A stretch of DNA of 64,000 nucleotides from Pelecanus crispus. Its lineage: Eukaryota; Chordata; Aves; Pelecaniformes; Pelecanidae. Both the position numbers and the translations under genes were made by a program. The notes below the pieces were generated by a model. The model worked only from the letters and a program-made list of their open reading frames with translations. It searched no databases and was not told the DNA's origin. The number at the start of each line of letters is the position of its first letter. Position 1 is the first letter of the stretch. Shown piece by piece: positions 30,001-38,690 of this stretch. Location: positions 2,046,001-2,110,000 of the forward strand of contig NC_134662.1 in the NCBI RefSeq assembly GCF_030463565.1. The letters run 5' to 3'.

Positions 30001-33000
30001 ATTTACAGTCTCATCCACTCTGGTGCTAAAACAACAGCAGTAGGCAAAGAGCATCAGAGGCATGTCAAGATCTGTGATAAATGTAATGTTTTCCCAAGGG
30101 GAAATCACACCATCAGTACATTTCTCCCGTAACCTAGGAGAAACATAACTGGTATATTTGCCAAGAGAGGGGCAGAAAGCCAAGGTCGGCACCCCGAATA
30201 TCACGACTGCTCCCCAGGCTGCTACCCCGACCCCACAGCCTGTCATCACGCAGGCTAGAAGGCATCTCACCGTTTTAAAATCGATGATACGTTAATCTGG
30301 ATATTCAATGTTAGGATTTTTTGGAGATCTTTCCATTCCCTCTCTCATTTTAGCTTTAAAGTTACTCCTCAATATACAAGAAAAGTTGAAATTCTGTTTG
30401 GGGGGGAAAAAAAAAAAAAATTAACGGAGACTTATTTTTTCTGTTTCCAAGAAAAAGACAGACCAGAAAACATTTCCACATCTCCTGCACAAGTGCTAGG
30501 TAAAACTAAGGATCTACTCCAAAACTTAATCAATAGAGCAAGTCGTCTTTTCAAAGAAGCAGAAGGGAAAAAAAAAAATAAATACTTCAAGTATTCTGGT
30601 GTCTTCTTTTCCCTCTATTCAACTCCACCTTGAAAACTTACTTTAACCAGCAAGGTTAAAAGCAGTAACACTACTCCTCACCCACCAGCCCCTTAATTTT
30701 CCAGCCTTTCTCTGGCTTGCTCAAGAGAAGTTATCTTCTCAACACCTGTCTTATTTCTTTAACTATTTCAGGTGAAGAATTCCCATTTAAGAAAAAGAAA
30801 ACCCGACAGTATTTCATTAGTCACAACTGGACACTTTGAAAAACAAAGTTAAAAATTAAAGAAAAGCACCTTTCAAGCTACATTACATCTAAAAACTTCA
30901 GCTATGACTTATGAAGGACTAAAACCAAAACTTAAACTGGTTTTAAAACTTGCCTGGCTTTAGTGAACTCAAAAAGTAGAATTAATACTTTGCAGCTCCT
31001 TTACGACTTGGACACCTGCAGCTCCGCGGACTCTTAACCAGCAAACCCAACACAGTTCACAGTTCTCAGCACGGATCCTCTCTTTAATAAAAAGGCTACA
31101 TCCTACATAGAAATTAAAATCTTAACTAAACCCTCCAAAGCAGAGCTGAGTTTTTTTGCATAGTCCATATATTTCAGACATAGATGCAACCCTGAGGACC
31201 AAAGTCTCACGCTAAATGAATGGCTAACACGTGAAAGCCTCTCCGGAGAAGGCACTTTTCTCGCAGCTGCTTCTTCACGTACTGCAACCCACACAAAAAC
31301 ACAAGTTCACTCCACAGTAAGTCAAAAACTTCAAATAATTACCTGAGTTTCCCGCGGTTAATAAATACTGCAGATATTTGTTCATGCTGTACTTGAGGCT
31401 TTTGGTACTAAGACACTCCGGAAAAGGCTCATGGCACAATACCGCTGACCATGTGCTGACACAGCACTTTCTGGGCTGCAGAGATAATTAGGGCAGGACT
31501 TACCAACCCAAAGTCCCGCCTTCACCCTCATTTACTCCCAAGTTGGACTGGGTGTCTGGACTCGAGTGTCTGCAGGGGCTTTCTGACTGTCGTCGTCTTT
31601 CCTAGCACTGCTACGGTCATCTTGGGGAATTTTTTGACATCGTACTTTCCCCACTGTACACGCTGCTTGTTACTTGATTTGAGCAACGCAAGTCGGCAAG
31701 CACAGCCGTTTCCCAAACGGCGATGCCCCCGTCCCGCCGGGCCCCCCCAGCAGCACGCTCCCCAGCCGGAGCCCAATGCCACCCCAATTCTCCAGCCCCA
31801 CGGCCCACGCTCAGCCCCAGCGGGGAAGGAGGCTGCAGGCAGGGCAGGGAGACGACGGGGCCCTGCCTGTCTGTGCGTGCCCGCCCGCGGCCCGGCGCTG
31901 CTGCCTCTCCGGCATTACGGGAGCCGGCACGCGGCCCCAGCGCCTCCGATCCACCTCGCCCAGCGCAGGGCAGCCCAGGGAAACTGCTTTGGGAAACCCC
32001 GGACTAGTGAATTGTGCCTTCCGCTTCTCCAGTGCTAACGCAGCACCGCAGTGTTTGACTACAGGGGGTAAAAAAGAAAACAATCAGAGGAAGTATTTAA
32101 ATGTCAGGTAAGAGATTGCATGCTGGAGAGAGAAATCCTGCAAGAGCAGCCAAAGGGCTCCTGTGGCGGGCAGAGGGGAGCCCGGGGAGCTCGCAAACGC
32201 CAGTGCCTCTGACACGAAAGCAGGTCACTGCACCTTTAGCCTTCAAAATCCTTCCGGCTCGACAGAGATTTGCTCCCACCTCCTGCTTTTCACCTATCTG
32301 TAACTGGAACAAGGAAGAGCCGCATGCAAGCTCAGGGCCGAGTCTCCCCACAGCCACACGCTTGCAGAAAGACCAAAAACGGGAAGTGCCCTGCCAGCCC
32401 ACGCTGAAATCCTGACACGTAAGGCAGCCGCACCTGCCCACCCACAGGAAAACTGCCATAACTGACAATTTAGTTAAATGACAAGAAATCCCTAACCGCT
32501 GGAAAGCCATGACATTAGTTTTCATGAAAAGACACGTCCTGACCTTACCATCAATTGGGTTTTCTATTCTTCATTTCAAAACTCAGTTAAAAAAACATCC
32601 ACCAGCGACATTTTGGTAATTACTGTCCTAAACACAAATGTAGGGGGGGAAAAAAAAAAGCAGTCTTAGCAATGCCCCCCCCCCCCCACAGTTCATGGAC
32701 TAGAGCACCCAGCACCTAACCACCCGATTTCCTCTCTTGGTGAAGAAATACCGACGGCAATTCATAAGTTTCCATTTCTGCTCATTCAAGTTCCCTGTAG
32801 CAAATACAATAATAAACGCTCTTTCCTACAAGAACCTCATCTTGCACGTCATCAACTACAGGAAGGAGAACACATCTGTTAAAGACTTCTTTTCATCCTT
32901 TCTACACACGGAGTGAACCTGCACTGCAATATAAGTAATGCAAAGGCAATCCCAGACAGCACATGGGGGCTGCTCCCACCAAACACCGCCGAGTTTAACG

Positions 33001-36000
33001 CGCAGCCCCTCAGCAACGTGCTGACAGGTGAAGACGACGATGGCCTCGATCCGATGGTGACGCATGGGCTGAGGATGATTAAAGTTGGGTTTTAACATTT
33101 AAAGGCCACTTTAGGTTTTACCAAGTATCATTTTGCACAGCATTTTATACAGAAGTAACAGCCATCCCAGCTTTTCGGCTGAAGACTTTGAAGAAGGGAG
33201 AGGTGAAGTGCCTTCCTGCATCGGGGACAGGATCAACAGAGTTAAAGCTGGGGAGATAAGCCCAAGGATTTCTCCGCACCCGACCTGGGCAAACAAGAAC
33301 CAAACAGCGTTACAGCGGCTTATCTGTGGGCTGAGTAGTGTAAACCACACAGAGGTGAAAAACTCAGTCGCTAGACGGTACCACACAAACCCATCCAGTC
33401 ACCTTTCGAAGATGCAATCTAGATCTAATCTGCAAAGCCTTGCCCAGCCAAATAGAAAATCCACACAGCAAGAAAACCGCTCCACAAGCTTTGGACCATA
33501 CCAGAAAACTGCTGAGCAACTGTCAGTACGCACCACTCTAGAAGAAAGTACTTCAAGGCAGGGTGCTGAAAGCCTTGCGCTAACACAAGGACCAGAGCAG
33601 ACAAAGAGGAACTCAGACCTCCAGGCCTGGATGCAGTTTTCTGCTCTGGGTTCAAAAAACATCCACCTCTTGAGCATCTCCTGACAGCTACTATCAAACC
33701 CAGTAAACCAAAGAGCTGGTTTCCTTAAGATATTTATGAAGAGATGTATTATGCTTCTTTTATGTCTTTTAGCATACTCAGGACCTAGACTTTAAAGAGA
33801 GACCTATTTTTCTCGTCTACAGCTCTTGAGGAGATGCTTTTAGGACTGAAGGCAGTTCTTCCCTCCTACTTACACAGCACGCTTTCAAAGCACTTCACAC
33901 ACATTCAATAATCTTTTCATCCTGCTCTGAAGCAGGTGGGTTTTAGTAATTTTGCAGATGGAAAAAGCACTTCAGCCAAGTCAGGACTAGAATTTGCAAT
34001 CTCCAGATTCCCAGTCCTGCACGGGCTCACATCCCATTTCTCAGCCCACCAACAGTGCCATGGAAATACCACATCGGTGCATGCTACCGCCCCAGCACCT
34101 CCCTCAGCTTTCAGCCAGCCCTGAATCTCCACAAGCCTCCAGGTAGCCACACTCTTTTACCACACAGGCAGATACTTGCAGTAAAGACTCTGGAATAGAT
34201 TTCCCACGCGAAGTATCAAACACGTTCTACGGACCAGACGCATCACGCCGGTTTCCTCCTCACCCGACAAGTTTGTATTTAGTGAGCTCCTTTCAGAGGG
34301 GAAGAAAAGGGAACGCCTGCCACATGCAAACAGCAGCAGACGGGAGAAAACTCAGTCCTGCTGCTGCTGCTGATCTCCTAACAAGTACAGAGGCCTCTCC
34401 AGCGCTGTCTCCCAGTGGTTGGGACCATAAGAGCACCGTACAAAAAGTAAGGATCATCTCTTGCGAACACCTGAACACTATGCTTCTCAGGAAGTTTGGA
34501 ACAGGGAGGAGGGCAAAGAAAAGAGGAACAGTGCTGCATCCCACTAATTCCTCTTTTCACCTTGTCGTGATTTAACCTCCTCTCTGCTCCATCTGGCACG
34601 TGTCCGTAGCCTCCTCCCCCCACGGCCTGGCAAGACCAGCTCCACTCCTCAGTTTTCAAAAGCTACTTTCAAGGCTACAAAAGATCTACTAAGAGTTTTG
34701 GGGTTACTGCCAGTCCTACGGTGATCCTCAAACATCAAAGTCAACATCAGCCTCAAATCAATACGCTTAGCAGGCTGGTTCTTTAGATGTTACCCTTTTT
34801 TCTAGGCACCATCCCAGAAAACACCAGCCTGCACTGTAGCTCTTTGGTGTAGGTACCCACCTGCTTCGGCAAAAAAAATTATGCTTTTAAAGCTTACTTA
34901 TCGAGTGACATGATTAAATAGGTCAAATACGCCCCAGTGCAGTGTTGTAAGGCTACTTTAAAACAAGACAGGCAGTTTCACTGACAGGGAGCAACTTAAG
35001 TCGGATCGAGAACCTGCTTTCAAGAAGATGGTTGCCTGGTTGCTAGCTAAACTACTACACCCTCTAGTGTAAATCTTAAATACATCCTTCCAGGCTAGAC
35101 GAGTTTCAGACAGACAGAGGAAAAGACAGGAGCACTTCAACCTACACCCTTCAGATGAAGCTAAGCAATAGCACTGCTTAAAAAAATAACTGCAAAAGCG
35201 TCTTCTGCTCCTGTGGAAATCAGGCACCTTACACAACCCCGCTGAAGTCCTTTCTAAGAGACAGCGTTTTGCAGCAGGTTCATCACTCATTTTCCATTTC
35301 TCAGTCGAAATCAACTTAGAAAAAATGGCTGAAGTCCAACACTAAGCTGAGGCAGAGTTTACAGATCCTTGGTTATGATAGCCGTGCCACGCGTGAGATG
35401 CCAGGAGTTTGGGGAAGAGGGCAGGAGCACGCGCTGAGCCGGCTGAGGGGAGTGGGAGGCAGTGGGCTGGAAGTTAAGCCTCAGGATCCTGCTTCTTTCA
35501 CAATGGCAGACACTTCACCTAGGAAAACTAGACCCACGCTTACAGCTTTTGTTTTACAAAGCCAGAGCTTCTCTAAGAGCCATGATACAGTAAGTAAACC
35601 ACTCTCACTCCCCAAAACACAAGCTTTCTCTCCTGGGTCACTAACACATGCAAGCCAGGCCTAACAAGATTAGCACTGGGATCATTTCTTTCTTGGCATT
35701 CACACTCAGTTCTTACATTAACACTTTTCAGTGTTTCAGCCAGTATCAGAAGCTGCGCACGCTTTCCAGGTGCACCAGGAGGTTTTACTAAAGACCAAAC
35801 TTCACTTCCCCATTTCGAAAATCAAAACCAGCACCAGCATTTATTTAGTACAGCAGCATCTGTTTCAGGTGGCAGACCAAAATGAGTAAGTCTAAAAAGT
35901 CTAAGTCCAAAACTGACACTCTACAGATATTTAAAAACAAACAGGAATAGTACCCTGAAAGCTAATTATAATATCAAGCATCTAGAGGACCATCCTAAAG

Positions 36001-37567
36001 GGTTCTAGGGAGCTTTTCAAATTCAAAAGAACACCGAAAGAGGCAAAACCTTTTGTCTTCCTAACAGGGTATCTGTCTGCTTGTGACAGCCCTGAGTATG
36101 CTTCCTTTATTTGAAACTAAACCACAGTTGTGGTAAGTTGACTTGGTAACCAAGAGACATGAAAAATTAATCATCTTCCAAACTTGTGAATAACCCAAAG
36201 TTAAGCAAGCACAGAAAAAAAACCACAGCAAGTTGTGCTTTATTTTGACAACTTCTGCTTCAGGCTGCTAGAGACCATACATTTTAGCAAGTATACCTAA
36301 CTGCAATAACAAAGCTCTAACAAAAATAAAGCAAGCAGCATTCTACTAGGGAGAAGAATGAAGGCTTTCTCTCCAAATAAAGTAAGCAGATCAGCAAATA
36401 ACGTCTGTAAGTAAAACAACAGCAGAATGGAAGAGCTTCTTGCTGGAAGAATGGAAGAGAACAATAGCTCACTATCTTTTTTGCAGCCAAGCTTCATTTG
36501 AGAAACCTGGCAGCACTCCATGCCTTACTCAAGTCCCTCAGCGGGAGGGGGCCCGGCTCACCGCAGCCCCCCTGCGACACCCCAGCAGCAGGACCTGCCT
36601 CGCAGCGCTGGAACGCATCACCTCCAGCTCACAAAACCCCGGAACCTCCGGAAGGGTTGAGAGGCACAGCAACTCTTAGCAGAGGTTTGAAAGGCTGCCC
36701 TGACACCTCACCGCCACTTGAGCTGGGTGCCTGGAGGGACAAAGAAAGGGATCAGAACAGAGCTGCCCTTCTGCAGCCTCCATCCCGGTGACGAGACAGG
36801 CTGTCCTCAGGCAATCGGACATTTTGGAAAGCTGCTCCCCACCACCCCTGTGTCAGACAGCAGCTGTGGGATCCAACCGACGACGGATCTCTCACTTGGT
36901 GGGGCAGAAAAGGCACCTCAGACCCTCCTTCAGAGGCAACACGAGGTGACAACCAAGGGCCCAAAACCTGGGCAGGGCTGAGCACAAGCAGACACAGGAG
37001 TTCAGGGGCGAGGGGGACCCACCTGCCCCGCCCGGATGGTGCTGGCAGACCCCCGGGGGGACATCCCACTCGAGAGGGGCCTGGGGGCGGGGGAGGGCAG
37101 TACCCGAGCCCCGGGAGCAGGCGGGGTTTAGCGGAGTCAGAGGCAGATTCAGGCCCCGAAGGCTGGGCAGGCGTGAGGAGGAGGAAGGGCACGGGCCTGT
37201 CCTTGCCAGCGGGAGGACACGCTGCTGCCGGCGGGCAGCGCCGGGCCGGGGGCGGCAGGGCCGGGGGGCGAGGGCGGCGCAGGGCCGGGAACAGCCACGC
37301 CCGGGGCAGGGAGAGAGCCGGGGAAAGGGGAAGGAGGTACCGCGACCCGGCGGGCCGCGCCGGGGCCGTACCTGCGCCGTGGCCGAGCGCGACCCCCGCG
37401 CCGGGGCCGCCGGAGGCTCCGCACCGCGCCGCCGCCGCCGCCGCCACCGGGGGGTGCCGGAAGTGGCAGTAGGGCCGGCGGCAGGGCGGGCCCCCGCCCG
37501 GCCCCGGCCCCCCGGCGCTGAGGAAGGGGCAGTCGATGCCGCGGAAGTAGCCGGTGGATCTCAGCAT
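1..37567 (-). CDS. REXO1: REXO1, RNA exonuclease 1 homolog (elongin A-binding protein 1), 3' end cut by window
   Basis: A DEDDh-type 3'-5' exonuclease family protein, nuclear, known to bind elongin A. Its substrates are poorly defined. Fifteen coding exons (37,372-37,567 down to 1-72) join in frame with GT-AG borders and match vertebrate REXO1 from end to end. Order: N-terminus [16 protein letters not shown] with a Cys/His group (residues 1-40); coiled [18 protein letters not shown] region (from about 98); Lys/Ser-rich disordered part (about 382-549); acidic [12 protein letters not shown] (556-567); elongin-A-binding region around [17 protein letters not shown]; a Cys/His cluster beginning [11 protein letters not shown]; then the exonuclease fold with Exo I DCE (D1084, E1086) and Exo II GHSLESD (D1167). 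Exo III and the stop codon lie left of base 1. Human REXO1 is 1,221 aa; 1,196 codons are visible here, so about 50 are missing. The start is the only ATG that gives the family N-terminus. Confidence 0.97.
73..2659 (-). other. REXO1: REXO1 intron 14
   Basis: This is a 2.6-kb intron. Its open frames are short and unsupported. No repeat family or RNA gene is recognised in it. The 169-nt intron 13 (2,799-2,967) and 383-nt intron 12 (3,084-3,466) also hold nothing notable. Confidence 0.85.
2660..2798 (-). CDS. REXO1: REXO1 coding exon 14 (Exo II motif)
   Basis: The exon is 139 nt. It encodes [30 protein letters not shown] and the Exo II motif GHSLESDL (D1167). This is the most conserved block of the gene in the window. 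Confidence 0.97.
2968..3083 (-). CDS. REXO1: REXO1 coding exon 13
   Basis: The exon is 116 nt. It encodes [20 protein letters not shown] and [13 protein letters not shown], beta strands of the exonuclease core. The acceptor is TTGCAG and the donor CCAG|GTAAGG. Confidence 0.95.
3467..3577 (-). CDS. REXO1: REXO1 coding exon 12 (Exo I motif)
   Basis: The exon is 37 codons, phase 0. It ends with GIYALDCEM, the Exo I motif whose Asp and Glu (residues 1084 and 1086) bind the catalytic metals in DEDD exonucleases. The donor is ATG|GTGGGT. Confidence 0.95.
3578..7078 (-). other. REXO1: REXO1 intron 11
   Basis: This is a 3.5-kb intron of ordinary composition. No exon is missing here, because the flanking exons join to give the family sequence GCQVAK-QHVHDG. 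I recognise no mobile element. Confidence 0.85.
7079..7152 (-). CDS. REXO1: REXO1 coding exon 11
   Basis: The exon is 74 nt and too short to show as a long open frame. It encodes [20 protein letters not shown] and VAK, continuing the Cys-rich cluster. The acceptor is TTTCAG and the donor AAA|GTAAGTT. Confidence 0.92.
7796..7909 (-). CDS. REXO1: REXO1 coding exon 10 (Cys/His cluster)
   Basis: The exon is 114 nt. It encodes [19 protein letters not shown] and [14 protein letters not shown]. This is a conserved, probably zinc-binding Cys/His cluster just before the exonuclease fold. The metal-binding role is inferred from the residue pattern. Confidence 0.94.
7910..9855 (-). other. REXO1: REXO1 intron 9
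   Basis: This is a 1.9-kb intron. Its only structure is a 51-bp direct tandem duplication at about 8,200-8,301, listed separately. The neighbouring introns 10 (7,153-7,795) and 8 (9,994-11,165) show nothing recognisable. Confidence 0.85.
8200..8301. repeat. 51-bp direct tandem duplication
   Basis: Two adjacent copies start at 8,200 and 8,251 with CAGCAAATTACG and end AAACAGGATAAAT. They differ by a T/C change and a 2-bp CA insertion in the second copy, which suggests a fairly recent duplication. Confidence 0.93.
9856..9993 (-). CDS. REXO1: REXO1 coding exon 9
   Basis: The exon is 138 nt, phase 1 in and out. It encodes [20 protein letters not shown] and FTAEEKK. The acceptor is GTGTGCAG and the donor ACT|GTAAGC. 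Confidence 0.95.
11166..11279 (-). CDS. REXO1: REXO1 coding exon 8
   Basis: The exon is 114 nt, phase 1 in and out. It encodes [20 protein letters not shown] and AEDLTG. The donor is ACAG|GTAAGACC. Confidence 0.94.
11280..12361 (-). other. REXO1: REXO1 intron 7
   Basis: This is a 1.1-kb intron. Several plus-strand open frames run across its border with exon 7, but they are antisense shadows. A stretch at about 12,000-12,080 has a TGATGGA-like word but no matching D box, so no snoRNA is called. Confidence 0.8.
12362..12485 (-). CDS. REXO1: REXO1 coding exon 7
   Basis: The exon is 41 codons plus 1 nt. It encodes [20 protein letters not shown] and NTLKKLR. Several GTAC donors lie close together near the 3' end. 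AACA|GTACGT is preferred because it keeps the frame and gives [12 protein letters not shown] across the junction. Confidence 0.9.
12486..13489 (-). other. REXO1: REXO1 intron 6
   Basis: This is a 1.0-kb intron. A 143-codon minus-strand open frame at 12,559-12,990 resembles nothing known to me. It overlaps the poly-purine tract near the exon 7 acceptor, and I consider it chance. Confidence 0.8.
13490..13627 (-). CDS. REXO1: REXO1 coding exon 6 (elongin A-binding region)
   Basis: The exon is 46 codons, phase 0. It encodes [20 protein letters not shown], the best conserved part of the elongin A-binding domain. The exon itself is not a long open frame. It was placed by homology plus the TTTAG acceptor and the AAG|GTCTGT donor. 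Confidence 0.93.
13628..15525 (-). other. REXO1: REXO1 intron 5
   Basis: This is a 1.9-kb AT-leaning intron with A-rich runs near 15,033-15,057. The 679-nt intron 4 (15,690-16,368) follows exon 4. No element is recognised in either. Confidence 0.8.
15526..15689 (-). CDS. REXO1: REXO1 coding exon 5
   Basis: The exon is 55 codons including the split first codon. It encodes [20 protein letters not shown], which matches the human segment GMASKTTTTIIPKRIAH. The acceptor is CTTGCAG and the donor CAG|GTAAGAG. Confidence 0.94.
16369..16570 (-). CDS. REXO1: REXO1 coding exon 4
   Basis: The exon is 67 codons plus 1 nt. It contains [20 protein letters not shown] and [12 protein letters not shown], both family-conserved. 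The acceptor is GTGCAG and the donor CAAA|GTAAGCC. A Gln/Ala-rich helix replaces a longer Ala/Ser stretch in the human protein. Confidence 0.94.
16571..18982 (-). other. REXO1: REXO1 intron 3
   Basis: This is a 2.4-kb intron. A 149-codon minus-strand open frame (17,358-17,807) ends in a poly-Leu run read from a GCAG-repeat-like stretch at about 17,360-17,400. I see no homology and no codon bias to support it. Confidence 0.8.
18983..19084 (-). CDS. REXO1: REXO1 coding exon 3
   Basis: The exon is 34 codons, phase 0 at both ends. It encodes the conserved [19 protein letters not shown] motif. The acceptor is TTTTCCAG and the donor AAT|GTAAGTGC. Confidence 0.93.
19085..22465 (-). other. REXO1: REXO1 intron 2
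   Basis: This is a 3.4-kb intron with a T-rich homopolymer run at 19,451-19,474. There is otherwise no recognisable repeat or exon. Confidence 0.85.
19449..19474. repeat. Poly(T) run
   Basis: An almost pure T tract of about 25 bases follows GGGGTTGGGGTTTG. It may be an A-tail remnant of a minus-strand insertion or simple slippage. No attached element is recognisable. Confidence 0.8.
22466..24249 (-). CDS. REXO1: REXO1 coding exon 2 (large, disordered region)
   Basis: The exon is 1,784 nt, residues 66-660. The acceptor at 24,250 (TTTTACAG) joins exon 1 in phase 1 to give [12 protein letters not shown]. It carries the helical [18 protein letters not shown] stretch, repeated short motifs such as LEYVPKAV and [12 protein letters not shown], a Lys-rich tract, an acidic DESGDDDD patch and a poly-Ser run before [15 protein letters not shown] long plus-strand open frame across it is the antisense shadow of the Lys-rich codons. 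Confidence 0.97.
29370..29690. other. GC-rich intronic island with a 102-codon plus-strand ORF
   Basis: A GC- and CpG-rich patch stands in an AT-leaning intron. A plus-strand frame is open at 29,384-29,692 but encodes nothing I recognise. A TGACTCA (AP-1-like) word lies near the right end. It could be an enhancer or the remnant of an insertion; no function is assigned. Confidence 0.4.
31680..31995. promoter_or_regulatory. Intronic CpG-rich island in REXO1 intron 1
   Basis: About 300 bp of strongly GC- and CpG-rich sequence stands alone about 5.6 kb inside the intron. It has the composition of a CpG island. It may be an alternative promoter or an enhancer. No TATA box and no splice donor joining it to exon 2 can be asserted. 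Confidence 0.4.
33880..34060 (+). repeat. Ancient MIR-like SINE remnant
   Basis: The order TTTCAAAGCACTTCACAC, then CAGATGGAAAAAGC, then AGGACTAGAATTTGCAATC follows the layout of the CORE/MIR consensus (AAAGCGCTTTACA, CAGATGGGGAAACTGAGG, AGGATTCGAACCC). It is heavily diverged. The family call is from memory of the consensus. Confidence 0.45.
36500..37150. other. Base-composition boundary
   Basis: Sequence left of about 36.5 kb is moderate in GC with many A/T runs. Sequence to the right is strongly GC-rich through about 53.6 kb. The boundary lies just downstream of REXO1 exon 1, so the first exon and promoter sit in the GC-rich domain and the rest of the gene in the lower-GC one. Confidence 0.7.
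37372..37567 (-). CDS. REXO1: REXO1 coding exon 1 (start codon)
   Basis: The exon holds 65 codons plus 1 nt. It begins at ATG 37,567-37,565 with [16 protein letters not shown] and includes the conserved [10 protein letters not shown] motif. It then becomes an Ala/Gly-rich low-complexity tail. The donor reads CAG|GTACGG. It lies wholly inside the CpG island. Confidence 0.95.
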
Positions 37568-37656
37568 CCCGCCGGCTGCGGGGCGGGGAGCGGGGCCGGG
37601 CGCGGGGGCCCGGGGAGGGGAAGAGGAGGCGCGGGCGGCGGCGACGCGCTCCCGCC

Positions 37657-37686
37657 TCACAGCGCCAACGCCGGCCCCGCCGCCAT
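37657..37686 (-). CDS. Possible 9-codon upstream ORF in REXO1 5'UTR
   Basis: The ATG inside the YY1 motif AAGATGGCGG opens a frame of nine codons that ends at TGA (37,659-37,657), 89 nt before the REXO1 start codon. It exists only if transcription starts to the right of 37,686, which the promoter motifs suggest. It would be a candidate modulator of REXO1 translation. Confidence 0.4.
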   Translation of the reverse strand: MAAGPALAL

Positions 37687-37860
37687 CTTGGAACCGCCAG
37701 GCCCGGCGGAGAGGCCCCCGCGACGCCGCTGCCCGCACAGGGCTGCCCGCCGCGCGCCTGAGCGGGGCCGGGGCGGGGCCAATGGGAGGGCGGGGGCAAG
37801 CGAGGGGCGGGGGCAAGGGAGAGGACGGGGCCAATGGGCGGTGTCAAGGGAGGGGGCGGG

Positions 37861-37883
37861 CGGAAGGGAGGAAAATGGCGGCC
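37861..37883 (+). promoter_or_regulatory. ETS + YY1 motif pair facing the plus strand
   Basis: CGGAAG (ETS) is followed within a few bases by AAAATGGCGGCC (YY1). Their orientation is opposite to the REXO1 YY1 site. The arrangement suggests a divergent plus-strand start site in the same CpG island. Confidence 0.45.
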
Positions 37884-37884
37884 G

Positions 37885-38690
37885 GAGGGAGGTGTCCGCG
37901 CTGAGGCGAGCCCGCCCCGCCGCTCCCCTCAGCCGCCTCCCTCAGGGCGCCGGGGCCTTCCTGGCATCTGTCCCGCGGCTGCCGGCCGGGGAGCGCGGGT
38001 TTCTCCCTCAGGAAGGGGCCTGGGGCGGTCCCGGGCCCCCACGGCCGCAGCCCCACGGCCCAGGGCTGGAGGATGTGTCGCCTGTCACCCTCCTGGAGCC
38101 ACAGCTGGCGTGTGACCCGCCTGTAGGAGATGCCGGCGAGAATATCTTCAGCTCAGCTGGTCTGGGGCACTGCCGGACCAGCTCCCCCCAGAACCCCGCA
38201 GAGCGAGGGGCAGAGGCCTGGCGGGGAGAGCGCAGGCCCCAGCGCCGCTGCCTCACGCCGGGCCGGCTCCGCTCCGCCCGAACACCGCCGGATTGCTCCT
38301 GCTGCGGCCGGGGGGCAGCCCCGGGCTCCTTGTGCGGCGGCCCACGGCCCCCAGCGCGGCCTTGGCCTTCTGGAGAGCAGCAGAACACCAGCCAGGTTTT
38401 GGCAGAGGGACGCGAGGCAGAAACAACTCACCTGAGGCCACGCAGAGGAGCAGAGTTGCTGTGCGCTGCCCCCCGCCATGAAGTCCCAGACCTCCCTCCT
38501 TTCCCCAGGCGATCGGCACACCCGTATTTACCGGTGGGGAGACTGAGGCAGGTGGTCACAGCCATTTGTCTGTGCCGAGCCGGAGCAGGGACTCAGGGCC
38601 AGCCCTGGAGGGGCTTTGAGCAGGCGAGGGGATCACCCAGCACTGCCCCTACCTTGAGTTTTCGGACAAGGGAGCCTCCATCCTCAGCAG
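37885..38690 (+). ncRNA. Hypothetical first exon of a divergent plus-strand transcript
   Basis: Between the plus-facing ETS/YY1 pair and a strong donor CAG|GTGAGG at 38,691 lies about 800 bp of GC-rich sequence. Open frames here reflect lack of stop codons in GC-rich DNA and match no family. A divergent noncoding transcript is an inference; no downstream acceptor was identified. Confidence 0.25.
38520..38625 (+). repeat. MIR-like SINE core fragment
   Basis: The word GTGGGGAGACTGAGGCAGG, followed by CAGGGACTCAGGGCC, resembles the conserved core of MIR/CORE-SINEs (GGGGAAACTGAGGC followed by GGGATTCGAACCC). It is short and diverged. Confidence 0.4.

Larger units (their letters stand above)
24250..37371 (-). 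other. REXO1: REXO1 intron 1 (13.1 kb)
   Basis: This is the largest intron and joins the CpG-island exon 1 to exon 2. It holds a poly(A) run at 28,502-28,520, a CA-rich microsatellite at 27,040-27,060, a C run near 32,675-32,690, two GC-rich islands (29,370-29,690 and 31,680-31,995) and an old SINE-like piece at 33,880-34,060. No further coding exon is needed, because the exon 1-2 junction gives the family sequence. Confidence 0.85.
37150..37960. promoter_or_regulatory. REXO1: CpG-island promoter of REXO1
   Basis: Dense CpG covers exon 1 and its upstream flank. Upstream (to the right) lie two CCAAT boxes in GGCCAATGGG contexts at 37,779 and 37,831, and GC boxes (GGGCGG). A YY1 site at about 37,680-37,691 reads CCAAGATGGCGG on the minus strand, a typical position just downstream of the start site in housekeeping promoters. 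This places the REXO1 start site near 37.69-37.75 kb. Confidence 0.85.
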
